Made by a program: the position numbers and the translations under genes. Below are positions 1 through 8,900 of a DNA stretch of 64,000 nucleotides, one piece after another. How positions within the stretch are numbered: the first letter of the stretch is position 1; every line of letters starts with the position of its first letter. The notes under the pieces were generated by a model. The model was not told the DNA's origin. It saw only the letters and a program-made list of their open reading frames with translations, and did no database searches. Source of the DNA: Streptomyces ficellus (GTDB lineage Bacteria; Actinomycetota; Actinomycetes; Streptomycetales; Streptomycetaceae); NCBI RefSeq assembly GCF_009739905.1, contig NZ_CP034279.1, forward strand, positions 5,394,001 through 5,458,000, written 5' to 3'.

Positions 1-20
1 CGCGGGAGCAGTCGGTTCCC

Positions 21-230
21 TCAGGCCCCGTACTCCGGCGTGGCGTCGATCAGCCGGGCGGACGCGGGCGGGACGACGACACCGTGGATCAGGGAGGGCG
101 ACACGGGACCGGGCGGTGCGCCCTCCGCCGGAACCACCCAGTGCGGAACCATGCGCGCGCTGTCCCCGCGCAGCTCGGCCAGGCTCAGATCGGACTCGTG
201 CTGCTCACGCGGAACGCTGAACATAGGCAT
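21..230 (-). CDS. small conserved-looking protein of unknown function (69 aa)
   Basis: The function is not recognised. The 69-residue product begins MPMFSVPREQ and has no membrane segment or known motif. Support for coding is indirect: third codon positions are almost all G or C and the composition is balanced rather than the Arg/Gly-rich pattern of antisense shadows. No clear Shine-Dalgarno precedes the ATG, so initiation could be leaderless or could use the second Met two codons in. It is transcribed divergently from the adenosine kinase gene. It could still be spurious. Confidence 0.5.
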   Translation of the reverse strand: MPMFSVPREQHESDLSLAELRGDSARMVPHWVVPAEGAPPGPVSPSLIHGVVVPPASARLIDATPEYGA

Positions 231-358
231 AACCGCACCGTACGCACGGGGGACCCGGCCGAAAAAGACCTACTATCGGGTAGTTTCCGCATGTGGGGTC
301 CTCGCCGGACCCGGTAGCGTGAACCGTCAACTCCACCTCCCCGCAGGAGCGCCCAGCC

Positions 359-1333
359 GTGCGTATCGCAGTCACCGGCTCCATCGCCACCGACCACCTC
401 ATGACCTTCCCCGGCCGATTCGCCGACCAGCTGGTCGCCGACCAGCTGCACACGGTCTCCCTCTCCTTCCTGGTCGACAACCTCGACGTGCGCAGGGGAG
501 GGGTGGCGGCCAACATCTGCTTCGGCATGGGCCAGCTCGGCACCCGCCCCGTCCTGGTCGGCGCCGCGGGCTCCGACTTCGACGAGTACCGCGCCTGGCT
601 CGACCGGCACGGCGTCGACACCGGCTCCGTACGGATCTCCGAGGTCCTGCACACCGCCCGCTTCGTCTGCACCACCGACGCCGACCACAACCAGATCGGC
701 TCCTTCTACACCGGCGCCATGAGCGAGGCCCGCCTCATCGAGCTCAAGGCCGTCGCCGACCGCGTCGGCGGCCTCGACCTGGTGTCGATCGGCGCGGACG
801 ACCCCGAGGCGATGCTCCGCCACACCGAGGAGTGCCGCGCCCGCGGCATCCCGTTCGCCGCCGACTTCTCGCAGCAGATCGCCCGCATGGACGGCGAGGA
901 GATCCGCACCCTCCTGGAGGGCGCGACGTACCTCTTCTCCAACGAGTACGAGAAGGGGCTCATCGAGTCCAAGACCGGCTGGACCGACGGGGAGATCCTC
1001 GCCAAGGTCGGCCACCGCGTCACCACCCTCGGCTCGCGGGGCGTGCGGATCGAGAGCGTCGACGGGCCGGTCATCGAGGTCGGCTGCCCGGAGGAGGAGG
1101 CCAAGGTCGACCCGACCGGTGTCGGCGACGCCTTCCGGGCCGGCTTCATGTCCGGCCTGTCCTGGGGCGTGGGCCTGGAGCGCGCCGCCCAGGTCGGCTG
1201 CATGCTGGCCACGCTGGTCATCGAGACGCTCGGCACCCAGGAGTACACCCTGAGCCGCGCCAACTTCATGGACCGCTTCACCAAGGCGTACGGCCATGAG
1301 GCCGCCGCCGAGGTGCAGGCCCACCTGCCGTAG
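359..1333 (+). CDS. adoK: adenosine kinase, PfkB/ribokinase family
   Basis: This 324-residue PfkB-fold sugar kinase predicted to phosphorylate adenosine to AMP (purine salvage, cytosol). The N-terminal Gly-Gly motif lies at residues 47-48, and the C-terminal anion-hole/catalytic motif DPTGVGDA is at about 251-258 with the base Asp257. The sequence is close, as I remember it, to M. tuberculosis AdoK (Rv2202c), including the start MRIAVTGSIATDHLM and the same 324-aa length. That homologue also sits beside the cytochrome oxidase genes, which supports orthology. The GTG start is chosen because an AGGAG-like site lies 7-12 nt upstream. A general ribokinase-family carbohydrate kinase is the alternative. 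Confidence 0.85.
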   Translation: MRIAVTGSIATDHLMTFPGRFADQLVADQLHTVSLSFLVDNLDVRRGGVAANICFGMGQLGTRPVLVGAAGSDFDEYRAWLDRHGVDTGSVRISEVLHTARFVCTTDADHNQIGSFYTGAMSEARLIELKAVADRVGGLDLVSIGADDPEAMLRHTEECRARGIPFAADFSQQIARMDGEEIRTLLEGATYLFSNEYEKGLIESKTGWTDGEILAKVGHRVTTLGSRGVRIESVDGPVIEVGCPEEEAKVDPTGVGDAFRAGFMSGLSWGVGLERAAQVGCMLATLVIETLGTQEYTLSRANFMDRFTKAYGHEAAAEVQAHLP

Positions 1334-1343
1334 CCGCCCGGAC

Positions 1344-2723
1344 TCAGGACGTCCGGCGGACCACGTACGCCGTGCCGTGGTCCGCCGGACGCTCGCCCAC
1401 GTACTCCTGGCCCCGCATCTCGCACCAGGCCGGGATGTCCAGGCGAGCCGCCTCGTCGTCGGACAGCACCGTCACGGTGCCGCCGACCGGGACCTCACCG
1501 AACACCTTCGCCAGCTCGATCACCGGGATCGGGCACCTCCTGCCGAGCGCGTCCACCACCAGCGACTCCTCACCCCCGCCCGCCGGCGCCCCGCCCGGCG
1601 CGCCGAACCGCTCCCGTACGCCGGCGACCAGGCCCGGCAGTACCTCCAGGAACCGGTCCACGTCCTCCTCCGCCGTGCCGGCCGGCAGCGACACCCGGAC
1701 GTTGCCCTCCGACAGCACGCCCATCGCGCGCAGGACGTGGCTGGGAGTCAGCGTCGAACTCGTGCAGGACGAACCGGAGGAGACCGAGAAGCCCGCCCGG
1801 TCCAGTTCGTGCAGCAGGGTCTCCCCGTCGACATAGAGACACGAGAACGTCACCAGGTGGGGGAGGCGCCGCTCCGGATCGCCGACCACCTCCACGTCCC
1901 CCACGGACCGCGCGACCCGCGCGCGGATCCGCTCCACCAGCTCCCGCAGCCGCGCGGCCTCCGCGTCCGCCTCCGCCCGCACCGCCCGCAGCGACGCCGC
2001 CGCCGCCACGATCGCCGGGATGTTCTCGAACCCGGCCGCCCGCCCCGACTCCCGCTCGTCCGCCGGACCTTGCGGCGCGAACCGCACACCCTTGCGCACC
2101 ACCAGCAGCCCCACCCCGGCGGGCCCGCCCCACTTGTGCGCGCTCGCGGCCAGCAGCGACCAGTCGCCCGGCACCGGTCCCCACGCGAGCGACTGCGCCG
2201 CGTCCACCAGCAGCGGCACCCCCGCCTCGCGACACGCCCGGGCCACCTCCGCCACCGGCTGCTCGGTCCCCACCTCGTGGTTGGCCGACTGGAGGCAGGC
2301 CAGCGCCGTGTCGGCCCGCAGCGCCCCGGCGTACGCGTCCGGCGCGACCCGCCCGGTCCGGTCCACCGGAACCTCGGTCACCGTCCCGCCGTCCGCCTCG
2401 TGCGCCGCCGCCGAGTGGAGCACGGACGAGTGCTCCACCGCCGACAGCACCAGGTGCCGCCCCGCCCGGCGCCGCCCGGCGAGCGCCCCGGCAACCCCGG
2501 TGTGCACCGCGCGGGTACCCGAAGGAGTGAAGACGAGTTCGTCGGGCCGGCACCCCACCGCCTCCGCGGCGGCCTCCCGCGCCGCGTCCAGCAGCATCCG
2601 CGCCCGCCGCCCCTCCCGGTACAGCCGCGCGGGGTCCGCCCACCCCTCGTCCAAGGCGGCGACCAGCGCCTGACGGGCCACAGGGTGGAGGGCAGCGGCG
2701 GAAGCGGCGTCGAAGTACGGCAT
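1344..2723 (-). CDS. cysteine desulfurase (NifS/IscS class V) fused to a TusA-like sulfur carrier domain
   Basis: A 459-residue PLP enzyme predicted to remove sulfur from cysteine. Residues 1-370 form the class V aminotransferase fold: His98, Asp174, Gln177, the PLP lysine K197 (SAHKWGG) and a candidate persulfide cysteine C320 in SSGSSCTSS. Residues about 386-459 form a TusA/SirA-like domain with the RCPIPV motif and its sulfur-accepting C397. In the familiar pathway IscS passes persulfide to separate TusA, so the fusion suggests intramolecular relay. The ATG start is preceded by TAGCTT six nucleotides upstream on the minus strand, indicating a leaderless transcript. It ends 10 bp from adoK, tail to tail. 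Confidence 0.88.
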   Translation of the reverse strand: MPYFDAASAAALHPVARQALVAALDEGWADPARLYREGRRARMLLDAAREAAAEAVGCRPDELVFTPSGTRAVHTGVAGALAGRRRAGRHLVLSAVEHSSVLHSAAAHEADGGTVTEVPVDRTGRVAPDAYAGALRADTALACLQSANHEVGTEQPVAEVARACREAGVPLLVDAAQSLAWGPVPGDWSLLAASAHKWGGPAGVGLLVVRKGVRFAPQGPADERESGRAAGFENIPAIVAAAASLRAVRAEADAEAARLRELVERIRARVARSVGDVEVVGDPERRLPHLVTFSCLYVDGETLLHELDRAGFSVSSGSSCTSSTLTPSHVLRAMGVLSEGNVRVSLPAGTAEEDVDRFLEVLPGLVAGVRERFGAPGGAPAGGGEESLVVDALGRRCPIPVIELAKVFGEVPVGGTVTVLSDDEAARLDIPAWCEMRGQEYVGERPADHGTAYVVRRTS

Positions 2724-3076
2724 ACGCCCAAGCTAACGCTGTCGGCCCACCCCGGCGGCTCCTCCCGGCACGTGAAGGCGAGTGAGCCGAAGGGGCGCGG
2801 CGGTGCCGAAAGGGAGAACGCGCGCAGGCTCGCGAGGGACGAACGAGCCGAGCACGATCGACCGTCGACACCGTCCGAGGCGCCCCGGAGGCGAACCGAG
2901 CCCTCTAAAGAGGGGCGCTGCGGCGCGTTGGGCACCCTCCCCGCGCGACCCCAAATAGCGTCCAGTAGGGTTTGGTCCGCATAAACATCCAAACCCCTGC
3001 CCGCGTCAGGGCCGGCGACCGACCAGCGTGACGGCCGCAGCCGACCGCGCGGGCGAGACTCTCGGGAAGGCGCTAC
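2724..3076. other. intergenic region between the desulfurase and ctaC
   Basis: These 353 bp separate divergent genes. The left end carries the presumed leaderless promoter of the desulfurase (minus strand TAGCTT). A small palindrome (CCCTCT-AA-AGAGGG) lies near 2903-2916. On the plus strand TAGGGT at 2966-2971 could be the -10 box of ctaC, giving a leader of about 100 nt, but no good -35 box is visible. No convincing ORF was seen. Confidence 0.5.
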
Positions 3077-4045
3077 GTGAGTCCCAACGGCTCCGACCGC
3101 TCGTCGCGGCGCCCGATGCGGCGGAAGCTGCCGCAGGTGCTGACTGCGGGCCTAGTCCTGGCTACCGCCTCCGGTTGCTCGTACAACTGGGAAAACTTCC
3201 CCCGCCTTGGTATGCCCACCCCGGTGACGGAGGAGGCCCCACGGATCCTGTCCCTCTGGCAGGGCTCGTGGGCGGCTGCGCTCGCCACGGGCGTGCTGGT
3301 CTGGGGCCTGATCCTGTGGAGCGTCATCTTCCACCGGCGGAGCCGCACCAAGGTCGAGGTTCCTCCGCAGACCCGGTACAACATGCCCATCGAGGCGCTG
3401 TACACGGTGACCCCGCTCATCATCGTCTCGGTGCTCTTCTACTTCACCGCACGTGACGAGTCGAAGCTCCTCGCCCTCTCCGACAAGCCCGCCCACACCA
3501 TCAACGTGGTCGGCTACCAGTGGAGCTGGGGCTTCAACTACATCGAGAACGTCGACGGCAAGCCCAACACGGCCGCCGAGACCGACAAGTCCCTCGCCGC
3601 CATTCCGGACAAGTACCAGAAGGACTTCCCCCAGGGAGCCGACGGCGTCTACGACTACGGCATCCCCGGCACGCGGAACCCGCAGAACGGCAACCCGGGT
3701 CCGACCCTGTGGCTGCCGAAGGGCGAGAAGGTCCGGTTCATCCTGACCTCCCGTGATGTCATCCACTCCTTCTGGGTCGTCCCCTTCCTGTTCAAGCAGG
3801 ACGTCATCCCGGGTCACACGAACGTCTTCGAGGTGACCGCGACCCAGGAAGGCACCTTCAAGGGCAAGTGCGCCGAACTCTGCGGCGTCGACCACTCCCG
3901 CATGCTGTTCAACGTCAAGGTGGTCTCGCCGGAGCGTTACCAGCAGCACCTGAAGGAGCTGGCCGAGAAGGGGCAGACCGGCTTCATCCCGTCGGGCATT
4001 CAGCAGACGGACCCGGCCAGGAATGCGGAGAGCAACCAACTGTGA
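3077..4045 (+). CDS. ctaC: cytochrome c oxidase subunit II (aa3 type)
   Basis: A 322-residue subunit II of the aa3 oxidase, which receives electrons at the CuA centre. A basic N-terminus and hydrophobic stretch end in ATASGCS, a probable lipobox, so the mature protein is probably a lipoprotein. Two further membrane helices follow (about 55-78 and 103-122). The CuA ligand motif CAELCGVDHSRM starts near residue 265 (Cys265, Cys269, His273, Met276), with the extra His in VIHSFWV upstream. The GTG start is chosen because a GGGAAGG site lies just upstream. The stop overlaps the start of ctaD by four bases, so translation is probably coupled. Confidence 0.95.
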   Translation: MSPNGSDRSSRRPMRRKLPQVLTAGLVLATASGCSYNWENFPRLGMPTPVTEEAPRILSLWQGSWAAALATGVLVWGLILWSVIFHRRSRTKVEVPPQTRYNMPIEALYTVTPLIIVSVLFYFTARDESKLLALSDKPAHTINVVGYQWSWGFNYIENVDGKPNTAAETDKSLAAIPDKYQKDFPQGADGVYDYGIPGTRNPQNGNPGPTLWLPKGEKVRFILTSRDVIHSFWVVPFLFKQDVIPGHTNVFEVTATQEGTFKGKCAELCGVDHSRMLFNVKVVSPERYQQHLKELAEKGQTGFIPSGIQQTDPARNAESNQL

Positions 4046-5790
4046 GCATCCTCAACGAACCTCAGGGTGCCGCCACGGCAGCCGACGGCTCGCGTGAGCC
4101 GTACGAGAACGAGCTGCCCGTCCGGCGCCGTACCCCCGGCGGTGTGGTCGTGAAGTGGCTGACCACCACCGACCACAAGACCATCGGCACGCTGTACCTG
4201 GTCACGTCGTTCGCCTTCTTCTGCATCGGCGGTCTGCTGGCGCTCTTCATGCGCGCCGAGCTGGCCCGTCCGGGTACGCAGATCATGTCGAACGAGCAGT
4301 TCAACCAGGCGTTCACGATGCACGGCACGATCATGCTGCTGATGTTCGCGACGCCGCTGTTCGCCGGATTCGCGAACTGGATCATGCCGCTGCAGATCGG
4401 CGCGCCCGACGTGGCGTTCCCGCGGCTGAACATGTTCGCGTACTGGCTGTACCTCTTCGGCTCGATCATCGCGGTGGCCGGCTTCCTCACCCCGCAGGGT
4501 GCGGCCGACTTCGGCTGGTTCGCCTACTCCCCGCTGTCGGACGCGGTCCGTTCGCCGGGTGTCGGCGCCGACATGTGGATCATGGGTCTGGCCTTCTCCG
4601 GCTTCGGCACGATCCTCGGTTCGGTCAACTTCATCACCACGATCATCTGCATGCGCGCGCCCGGCATGACGATGTTCCGCATGCCGATCTTCACCTGGAA
4701 CGTGCTGCTGACCGGTGTGCTGGTCCTGCTCGCCTTCCCGGTGCTGGCCGCGGCGCTCTTCGCGCTGGAGGCGGACCGCAAGTTCGGTGCCCACATCTTC
4801 GACGCGGCCAATGGCGGCGCGTTGCTGTGGCAGCACCTCTTCTGGTTCTTCGGTCACCCAGAGGTGTACATCATCGCCCTGCCGTTCTTCGGCATCGTGT
4901 CGGAGATCATCCCGGTCTTCAGCCGCAAGCCGATGTTCGGTTACATCGGCCTGGTGGCCGCGACCATCGCGATCGCCGGTCTGTCCGTGACGGTGTGGGC
5001 GCACCACATGTATGTCACCGGCGGCGTGTTGTTGCCGTTCTTCTCCTTCATGACCTTCCTGATCGCGGTGCCAACCGGTGTGAAGTTCTTCAACTGGATC
5101 GGCACCATGTGGAAGGGGTCGTTGTCCTTCGAGACACCGATGCTCTGGACCATCGGCTTCCTGGTCACCTTCACCTTCGGTGGTCTGACCGGTGTCATCC
5201 TGGCCTCGCCCCCGATGGACTTCCACGTCTCGGACTCGTACTTCGTCGTCGCGCACTTCCACTACGTCGTCTTCGGCACCGTGGTGTTCGCGATGTTCGC
5301 CGGGTTCCACTTCTGGTGGCCGAAGTTCACCGGAAAGATGCTGGACGAGCGCCTCGGCAAGATCACGTTCTGGACGCTGTTCATCGGCTTCCACGGCACG
5401 TTCCTGGTGCAGCACTGGCTGGGCGCCGAGGGCATGCCGCGCCGTTACGCGGACTACCTGGCGGCCGACGGCTTCACCCTGCTGAACACGATCTCCACGA
5501 TCGCCTCGTTCCTGCTGGGCCTGTCGATCCTGCCGTTCATGTACAACGTCTGGAAGACCGCCAAGTACGGCAAGAAGATCGAGGTCGACGACCCGTGGGG
5601 TTACGGCCGTTCGCTGGAGTGGGCGACCTCCTGCCCGCCGCCGCGGCACAACTTCCTCACGCTGCCGCGCATCCGCTCGGAATCCCCGGCGTTCGACCTG
5701 CATCACCCTGAGATCGCCGCTGTCGGCCAGCTCGAGAACCACGGGCAGAAGGACACCGCGCTGTTCGGTGGCAAGGAGGTCGGCAAGTGA
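4042..5790 (+). CDS. ctaD: cytochrome c oxidase subunit I (aa3 type)
   Basis: The 582-residue catalytic subunit, a 12-helix membrane protein that reduces O2 and pumps protons. Visible ligands are His94 (heme a), His272 with Tyr276 in GHPEVYI (CuB and the cross-linked Tyr), His321-His322 (CuB), and His405/His407 in AHFHY (hemes a3 and a). The reading frame extends upstream into ctaC, but the GTG at 4042 (MSILNEPQG) overlaps the ctaC stop as GTGA and matches the family start. The middle gene of ctaC-ctaD-ctaF. Confidence 0.96.
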   Translation: MSILNEPQGAATAADGSREPYENELPVRRRTPGGVVVKWLTTTDHKTIGTLYLVTSFAFFCIGGLLALFMRAELARPGTQIMSNEQFNQAFTMHGTIMLLMFATPLFAGFANWIMPLQIGAPDVAFPRLNMFAYWLYLFGSIIAVAGFLTPQGAADFGWFAYSPLSDAVRSPGVGADMWIMGLAFSGFGTILGSVNFITTIICMRAPGMTMFRMPIFTWNVLLTGVLVLLAFPVLAAALFALEADRKFGAHIFDAANGGALLWQHLFWFFGHPEVYIIALPFFGIVSEIIPVFSRKPMFGYIGLVAATIAIAGLSVTVWAHHMYVTGGVLLPFFSFMTFLIAVPTGVKFFNWIGTMWKGSLSFETPMLWTIGFLVTFTFGGLTGVILASPPMDFHVSDSYFVVAHFHYVVFGTVVFAMFAGFHFWWPKFTGKMLDERLGKITFWTLFIGFHGTFLVQHWLGAEGMPRRYADYLAADGFTLLNTISTIASFLLGLSILPFMYNVWKTAKYGKKIEVDDPWGYGRSLEWATSCPPPRHNFLTLPRIRSESPAFDLHHPEIAAVGQLENHGQKDTALFGGKEVGK

Positions 5791-6185
5791 AGATCCAGGG
5801 CAAGATGTTCATCTGGCTGAGCATCTTCATCCTCGCCATGGCGATCCTCTATGGCGTGTGGTCGAAGGAGCCGGCCGGTACGACGGCGCTGTTCCTGGCC
5901 TTCGGTCTGGCGATCATGATCGGCTACTACCTGGCCTTCACGGCCCGGCGCGTGGACGCCATGGCGCAGGACGACAAGGAGGCCGACGTCGCGGACGAGG
6001 CCGGTGAGGTCGGCTTCTTCTCGCCGCACAGCTGGCAGCCGCTCTCCCTGGCGATCGGTGGTGCCTTCGCCTTCCTGTCCATCGCGCTGGGCTGGTGGCT
6101 GATGTACTTCTCGGCCCCGCTCATCCTGATCGGCCTGTGGGGCTGGGTCTTCGAGTACTACCGGGGCGAGAACCAGAACCAGTAG
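5787..6185 (+). CDS. ctaF: cytochrome c oxidase subunit IV
   Basis: A 132-residue actinobacterial subunit IV. Four hydrophobic segments are visible: near residues 7-24 and 33-50, then two after the charged loop around DKEADVADEAGE. It ends in a tryptophan-rich helix followed by EYYRGENQNQ. The GTG start overlaps the ctaD stop by four bases, so it should be translated with ctaD. The family is an accessory subunit of the bcc-aa3 supercomplex. A strong terminator follows. Confidence 0.9.
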   Translation: MKIQGKMFIWLSIFILAMAILYGVWSKEPAGTTALFLAFGLAIMIGYYLAFTARRVDAMAQDDKEADVADEAGEVGFFSPHSWQPLSLAIGGAFAFLSIALGWWLMYFSAPLILIGLWGWVFEYYRGENQNQ

Positions 6186-6207
6186 TCCGCGAAAACCCGT
6201 CATGACA

Positions 6208-6245
6208 GTGGCCCGGCAGCCTCCGTAAGGAGGGTGCCGGGCCAC
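6208..6245 (+). terminator. hairpin terminator after ctaCDF
   Basis: A near-perfect stem: GTGGCCCGGCA pairs with TGCCGGGCCAC, and the inner CCTCC pairs with GGAGG around a GTAA loop. It starts 23 nt after the ctaF stop. It lacks a strong T tract, as is usual in Streptomyces. Confidence 0.8.
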
Positions 6246-6299
6246 TCGTTCGGAGTCATCCGGCGTGCCGCTGCTGACACACGTTCCTACGGTGTGGTT

Positions 6300-7541
6300 A
6301 TGAGCCACACGCCCCGCATGCGCACCGCCATAAGCTGCACCCTGCTGGTCGCCGTCACCGGCGCGAGCGCTACCGCGTGCGGCGGTCCGGACGGCCACCC
6401 GCTCTCCGCGAAGCCCTACGACGCGGCGAACCAGGTGTCCTTCAACACCCCGTCCGGCACCGCCAAGGCAGCGCTCGACAAGCCGCTGGAGGTCACCGCC
6501 AAGGGCGACGACGGCCGCATCACGGACGTCACCGCCGTCGACACGGCCGGCCACTACCTGGCGGGCGAACTCTCCGCCGACGGCAGCCGCTGGCGCTCCA
6601 CGGCCCCGCTGGCCGCCGGCACGCGCTACACCGTCAGGGTCTCCACGGAGGACGGCGAAGGCGCCCCAGGCGCCCGTACGCTGACCTTCGAGACCGCCGC
6701 CGCCAAACGGCTCCTGAACGTCGAATTCGGCCCGGAGCCGGGCAAGTACGGCGTCGGGCAGCCCATCACGGCGGAACTCAGCGCCCCCGTCACCACCAAG
6801 GAGGGCCGGGCCGCCGTCGAACGCTCCCTCAAGGTGCGCTCCCGGCCCGCGGTCACCGGCTCCTGGTACTGGGTGGACGACAAGAAGCTCCACTTCCGCC
6901 CGAAGGAGTACTGGCCCGTCGGCGCGTCCGTCACCGCCACGGGCAACCTCGCGGGAGTGAAGATCGCCGACAAGCTCTACGGCGGCACCGCCAAGTCGCT
7001 CAACCTGAGCATCGGCGACCGCGTCGAGGCCATCACCGACGCCGGCAGCCACCAGATGACGGTCAAGCGCAACGGAAAGGTGATCAATACCATTCCGGTG
7101 ACCACCGGAAAACCGGGCTTCTCCACCCGTAACGGCATCAAGGTGGTGCTCGGCAAGGAGTACTTCGTCCGGATGCGCAGCACCACCGTCGGCATCGCCG
7201 CGGGCAGCAGCGAGTCGTACGACCTGCCGGTCTACTACGCCACCCGGGTGACGTGGAGCGGCGAGTACGTCCACGCGGCACCCTGGTCCGTCGGCTCCCA
7301 GGGCTCCGCCAACGTCAGCCACGGCTGCACCGGTATGTCCACCGCCAACGCCGCCTGGTTCTACGAGAACATCCGCCCCGGCGACCTCGTCCACGTCATC
7401 AACAGCGAGGGCAAGGAGATGGACCACTTCGGCAACGGCTTCGGCGACTGGAACCTGCCCTGGGACAAGTGGCAGACGGGCAGCGCCGCCAAGGCCACCG
7501 CACCCCGCACCGAACAGGTCCGCCTGCTGCCGTCCGTCTGA
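6300..7541 (+). CDS. L,D-transpeptidase with N-terminal Ig-like domains, exported
   Basis: A 413-residue envelope enzyme predicted to form 3-3 peptidoglycan cross-links. The N-terminus (MSHTPRMRTAISCTLLVAV) is a signal sequence ending in ATACGG, a weak lipobox. Two Ig-like regions precede a C-terminal YkuD domain. Its catalytic motif SHGCTGMS lies near residues 340-347, with the nucleophilic Cys and a preceding His in HAAPWSVGS. The ATG at 6300 is preferred over an in-frame upstream GTG because the latter lies inside the ctaF terminator. Its position between oxidase gene clusters is typical for Streptomyces; no functional link is evident. Confidence 0.88.
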   Translation: MSHTPRMRTAISCTLLVAVTGASATACGGPDGHPLSAKPYDAANQVSFNTPSGTAKAALDKPLEVTAKGDDGRITDVTAVDTAGHYLAGELSADGSRWRSTAPLAAGTRYTVRVSTEDGEGAPGARTLTFETAAAKRLLNVEFGPEPGKYGVGQPITAELSAPVTTKEGRAAVERSLKVRSRPAVTGSWYWVDDKKLHFRPKEYWPVGASVTATGNLAGVKIADKLYGGTAKSLNLSIGDRVEAITDAGSHQMTVKRNGKVINTIPVTTGKPGFSTRNGIKVVLGKEYFVRMRSTTVGIAAGSSESYDLPVYYATRVTWSGEYVHAAPWSVGSQGSANVSHGCTGMSTANAAWFYENIRPGDLVHVINSEGKEMDHFGNGFGDWNLPWDKWQTGSAAKATAPRTEQVRLLPSV

Positions 7542-7553
7542 GGGCCCCGGCCC

Positions 7554-7592
7554 GAGGCCCGCGCCCCACCCCCGCGGTGCGGCGCGGGCCTC
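7554..7592. terminator. bidirectional hairpin between convergent genes
   Basis: A perfect 12-bp stem (GAGGCCCGCGCC paired with GGCGCGGGCCTC) around a 15-nt loop, placed between the L,D-transpeptidase stop and the end of the convergent receiver-like gene. Confidence 0.65.
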
Positions 7593-7602
7593 CTCCGTGG
7601 GC

Positions 7603-8004
7603 CTACGCCTCCACGGCCAGCCGGCTGCGCAGCAGGGCGGCCAGGGAGTCGGCGAGCTCGACCGGGTCGACCGGAAGGGTGACCGCGGCGTCCGCGCGGC
7701 TCCAGGTGGCCAGCCAGGCGTCCTGGGGGCGCCCCATGAGCACCAGGACCGGCGGGCAGCGGAAGACCTCGTCCTTGATCTGGCGGCACACCCCCATGCC
7801 GCCTGCGGGCACCGCCTCGCCGTCCAGCACGCAGACGTCCACGCCGCCCGCGTCCAGGTGCTCCAGCACGGCCGGGAGTGTCGCGCACTCGATGTACTCG
7901 ACCGGCGGAACGTCCGCCGCGGGCCTGCGCCCGGCCGCCAGCCGCACCTGCGCGCGGGTGTTGGCGTCGTCGCTGTAGACCAGGACGGTGGCGCTCGACT
8001 GCAT
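7603..8004 (-). CDS. degenerate response-regulator receiver protein
   Basis: A 133-residue stand-alone protein with a CheY-like pattern: beta strand VLVYSDDAN near the start, VDVCVLDGEAV containing a candidate phospho-acceptor Asp, and a VLVLMGR strand. The usual Lys before the last beta-alpha loop is replaced (TLPVDP instead of a K-P pair), so phosphorylation is doubtful. There is no output domain. The start at 8004 is chosen because GGAGGA lies four nucleotides upstream; the frame can be extended to 8076 without support. It is divergent from ctaE, inside the respiratory cluster. Function unknown. Confidence 0.75.
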   Translation of the reverse strand: MQSSATVLVYSDDANTRAQVRLAAGRRPAADVPPVEYIECATLPAVLEHLDAGGVDVCVLDGEAVPAGGMGVCRQIKDEVFRCPPVLVLMGRPQDAWLATWSRADAAVTLPVDPVELADSLAALLRSRLAVEA

Positions 8005-8202
8005 TGTTCCTCCGAGTACGTCGGCGGCATGGGCAGGAAGGCAGGTACCGATGCGCCGGATGCTACTCCTCCCCACCGCCGGTCAGCACCGGTTCGGACA
8101 CCCCTTCGACACCCGTTCCTGTGGGCCGTTCGGGCTGGACGGAGCGCACCAACACACCGAACGGCACCCCCCGGAGTGAGGGCGGGATAAGCGACCGACA
8201 TA

Positions 8203-8823
8203 ATGTCGGTCGTGGCGACAGCAACGACAGTAGAAACCGGGCACGCGCACCCGTCGGTCAATCGGCCGAACCTCACCAGCGTCGGAACCATCATCTGGCT
8301 GAGTTCCGAGCTGATGTTCTTCGCGGCCCTCTTCGCGATGTACTTCACCCTGCGATCGGTGACGGGTGCCGAGTTCTGGGCAGAGAAAGCCGACACGCTG
8401 AACTTCCCGTTCTCGGCGACCAACACCACGATCCTGGTGCTCTCCTCGCTCACCTGCCAGCTCGGCGTGTTCGCCGCCGAGCGGGGTGACGTGAAGAAGC
8501 TCCGCACGTGGTTCGTGATCACGTTCGTGATGGGTGCGATCTTCATCGGAGGCCAGGTCTTCGAGTACACCGAGCTGGTCAAGCACGAGGGCCTCTCGCT
8601 CTCGTCGGACCCGTACGGCTCCGTGTTCTACCTGACGACCGGCTTCCACGGCCTGCACGTGACGGGCGGTCTCATCGCCTTCCTGCTGGTCCTCGGCCGT
8701 ACGTACGCGGCCAAGAGATTCACTCACGAGCAGGCAACCGCCGCCATCGTCGTGTCCTACTACTGGCACTTCGTCGATGTCGTCTGGATCGGCCTCTTCG
8801 CCACGATCTACATGATCAAGTAG
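8203..8823 (+). CDS. ctaE: cytochrome c oxidase subunit III
   Basis: A 206-residue membrane protein of the aa3 oxidase with five hydrophobic helices. It contains the family features WLSSELMFFAALFAMYF near the N-terminus, EYTELVKHEG in the middle, and the final VVSYYWHFVDVVWIGLF segment. It is the first gene of ctaE-qcrC-qcrA-qcrB, and follows the receiver-like gene divergently. No strong Shine-Dalgarno precedes the ATG; a GTG three codons downstream is an alternative start. Confidence 0.94.
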   Translation: MSVVATATTVETGHAHPSVNRPNLTSVGTIIWLSSELMFFAALFAMYFTLRSVTGAEFWAEKADTLNFPFSATNTTILVLSSLTCQLGVFAAERGDVKKLRTWFVITFVMGAIFIGGQVFEYTELVKHEGLSLSSDPYGSVFYLTTGFHGLHVTGGLIAFLLVLGRTYAAKRFTHEQATAAIVVSYYWHFVDVVWIGLFATIYMIK

Positions 8824-8830
8824 CCGGGTC

Positions 8831-8847
8831 CGTACCCGTCGGGTACG
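8831..8847 (+). other. small hairpin between ctaE and qcrC
   Basis: CGTACCC and GGGTACG form a perfect 7-bp stem with a 3-nt loop, 7 nt after the ctaE stop. It may protect or partly terminate the ctaE message; there is no T tract. Confidence 0.4.
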
Positions 8848-8900
8848 ACCGGCACATCCAGCAAGCATCGACGCAGAAGATCCTGACACCGGGGTAATCC

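Noticed and set aside
5703..8582. Very long minus-strand open frame (959 codons) across ctaF and the L,D-transpeptidase
   Set aside because: It is antisense to well-identified genes, rich in Arg/Gly/Val/Asp, and matches the usual GC-driven shadow frame.
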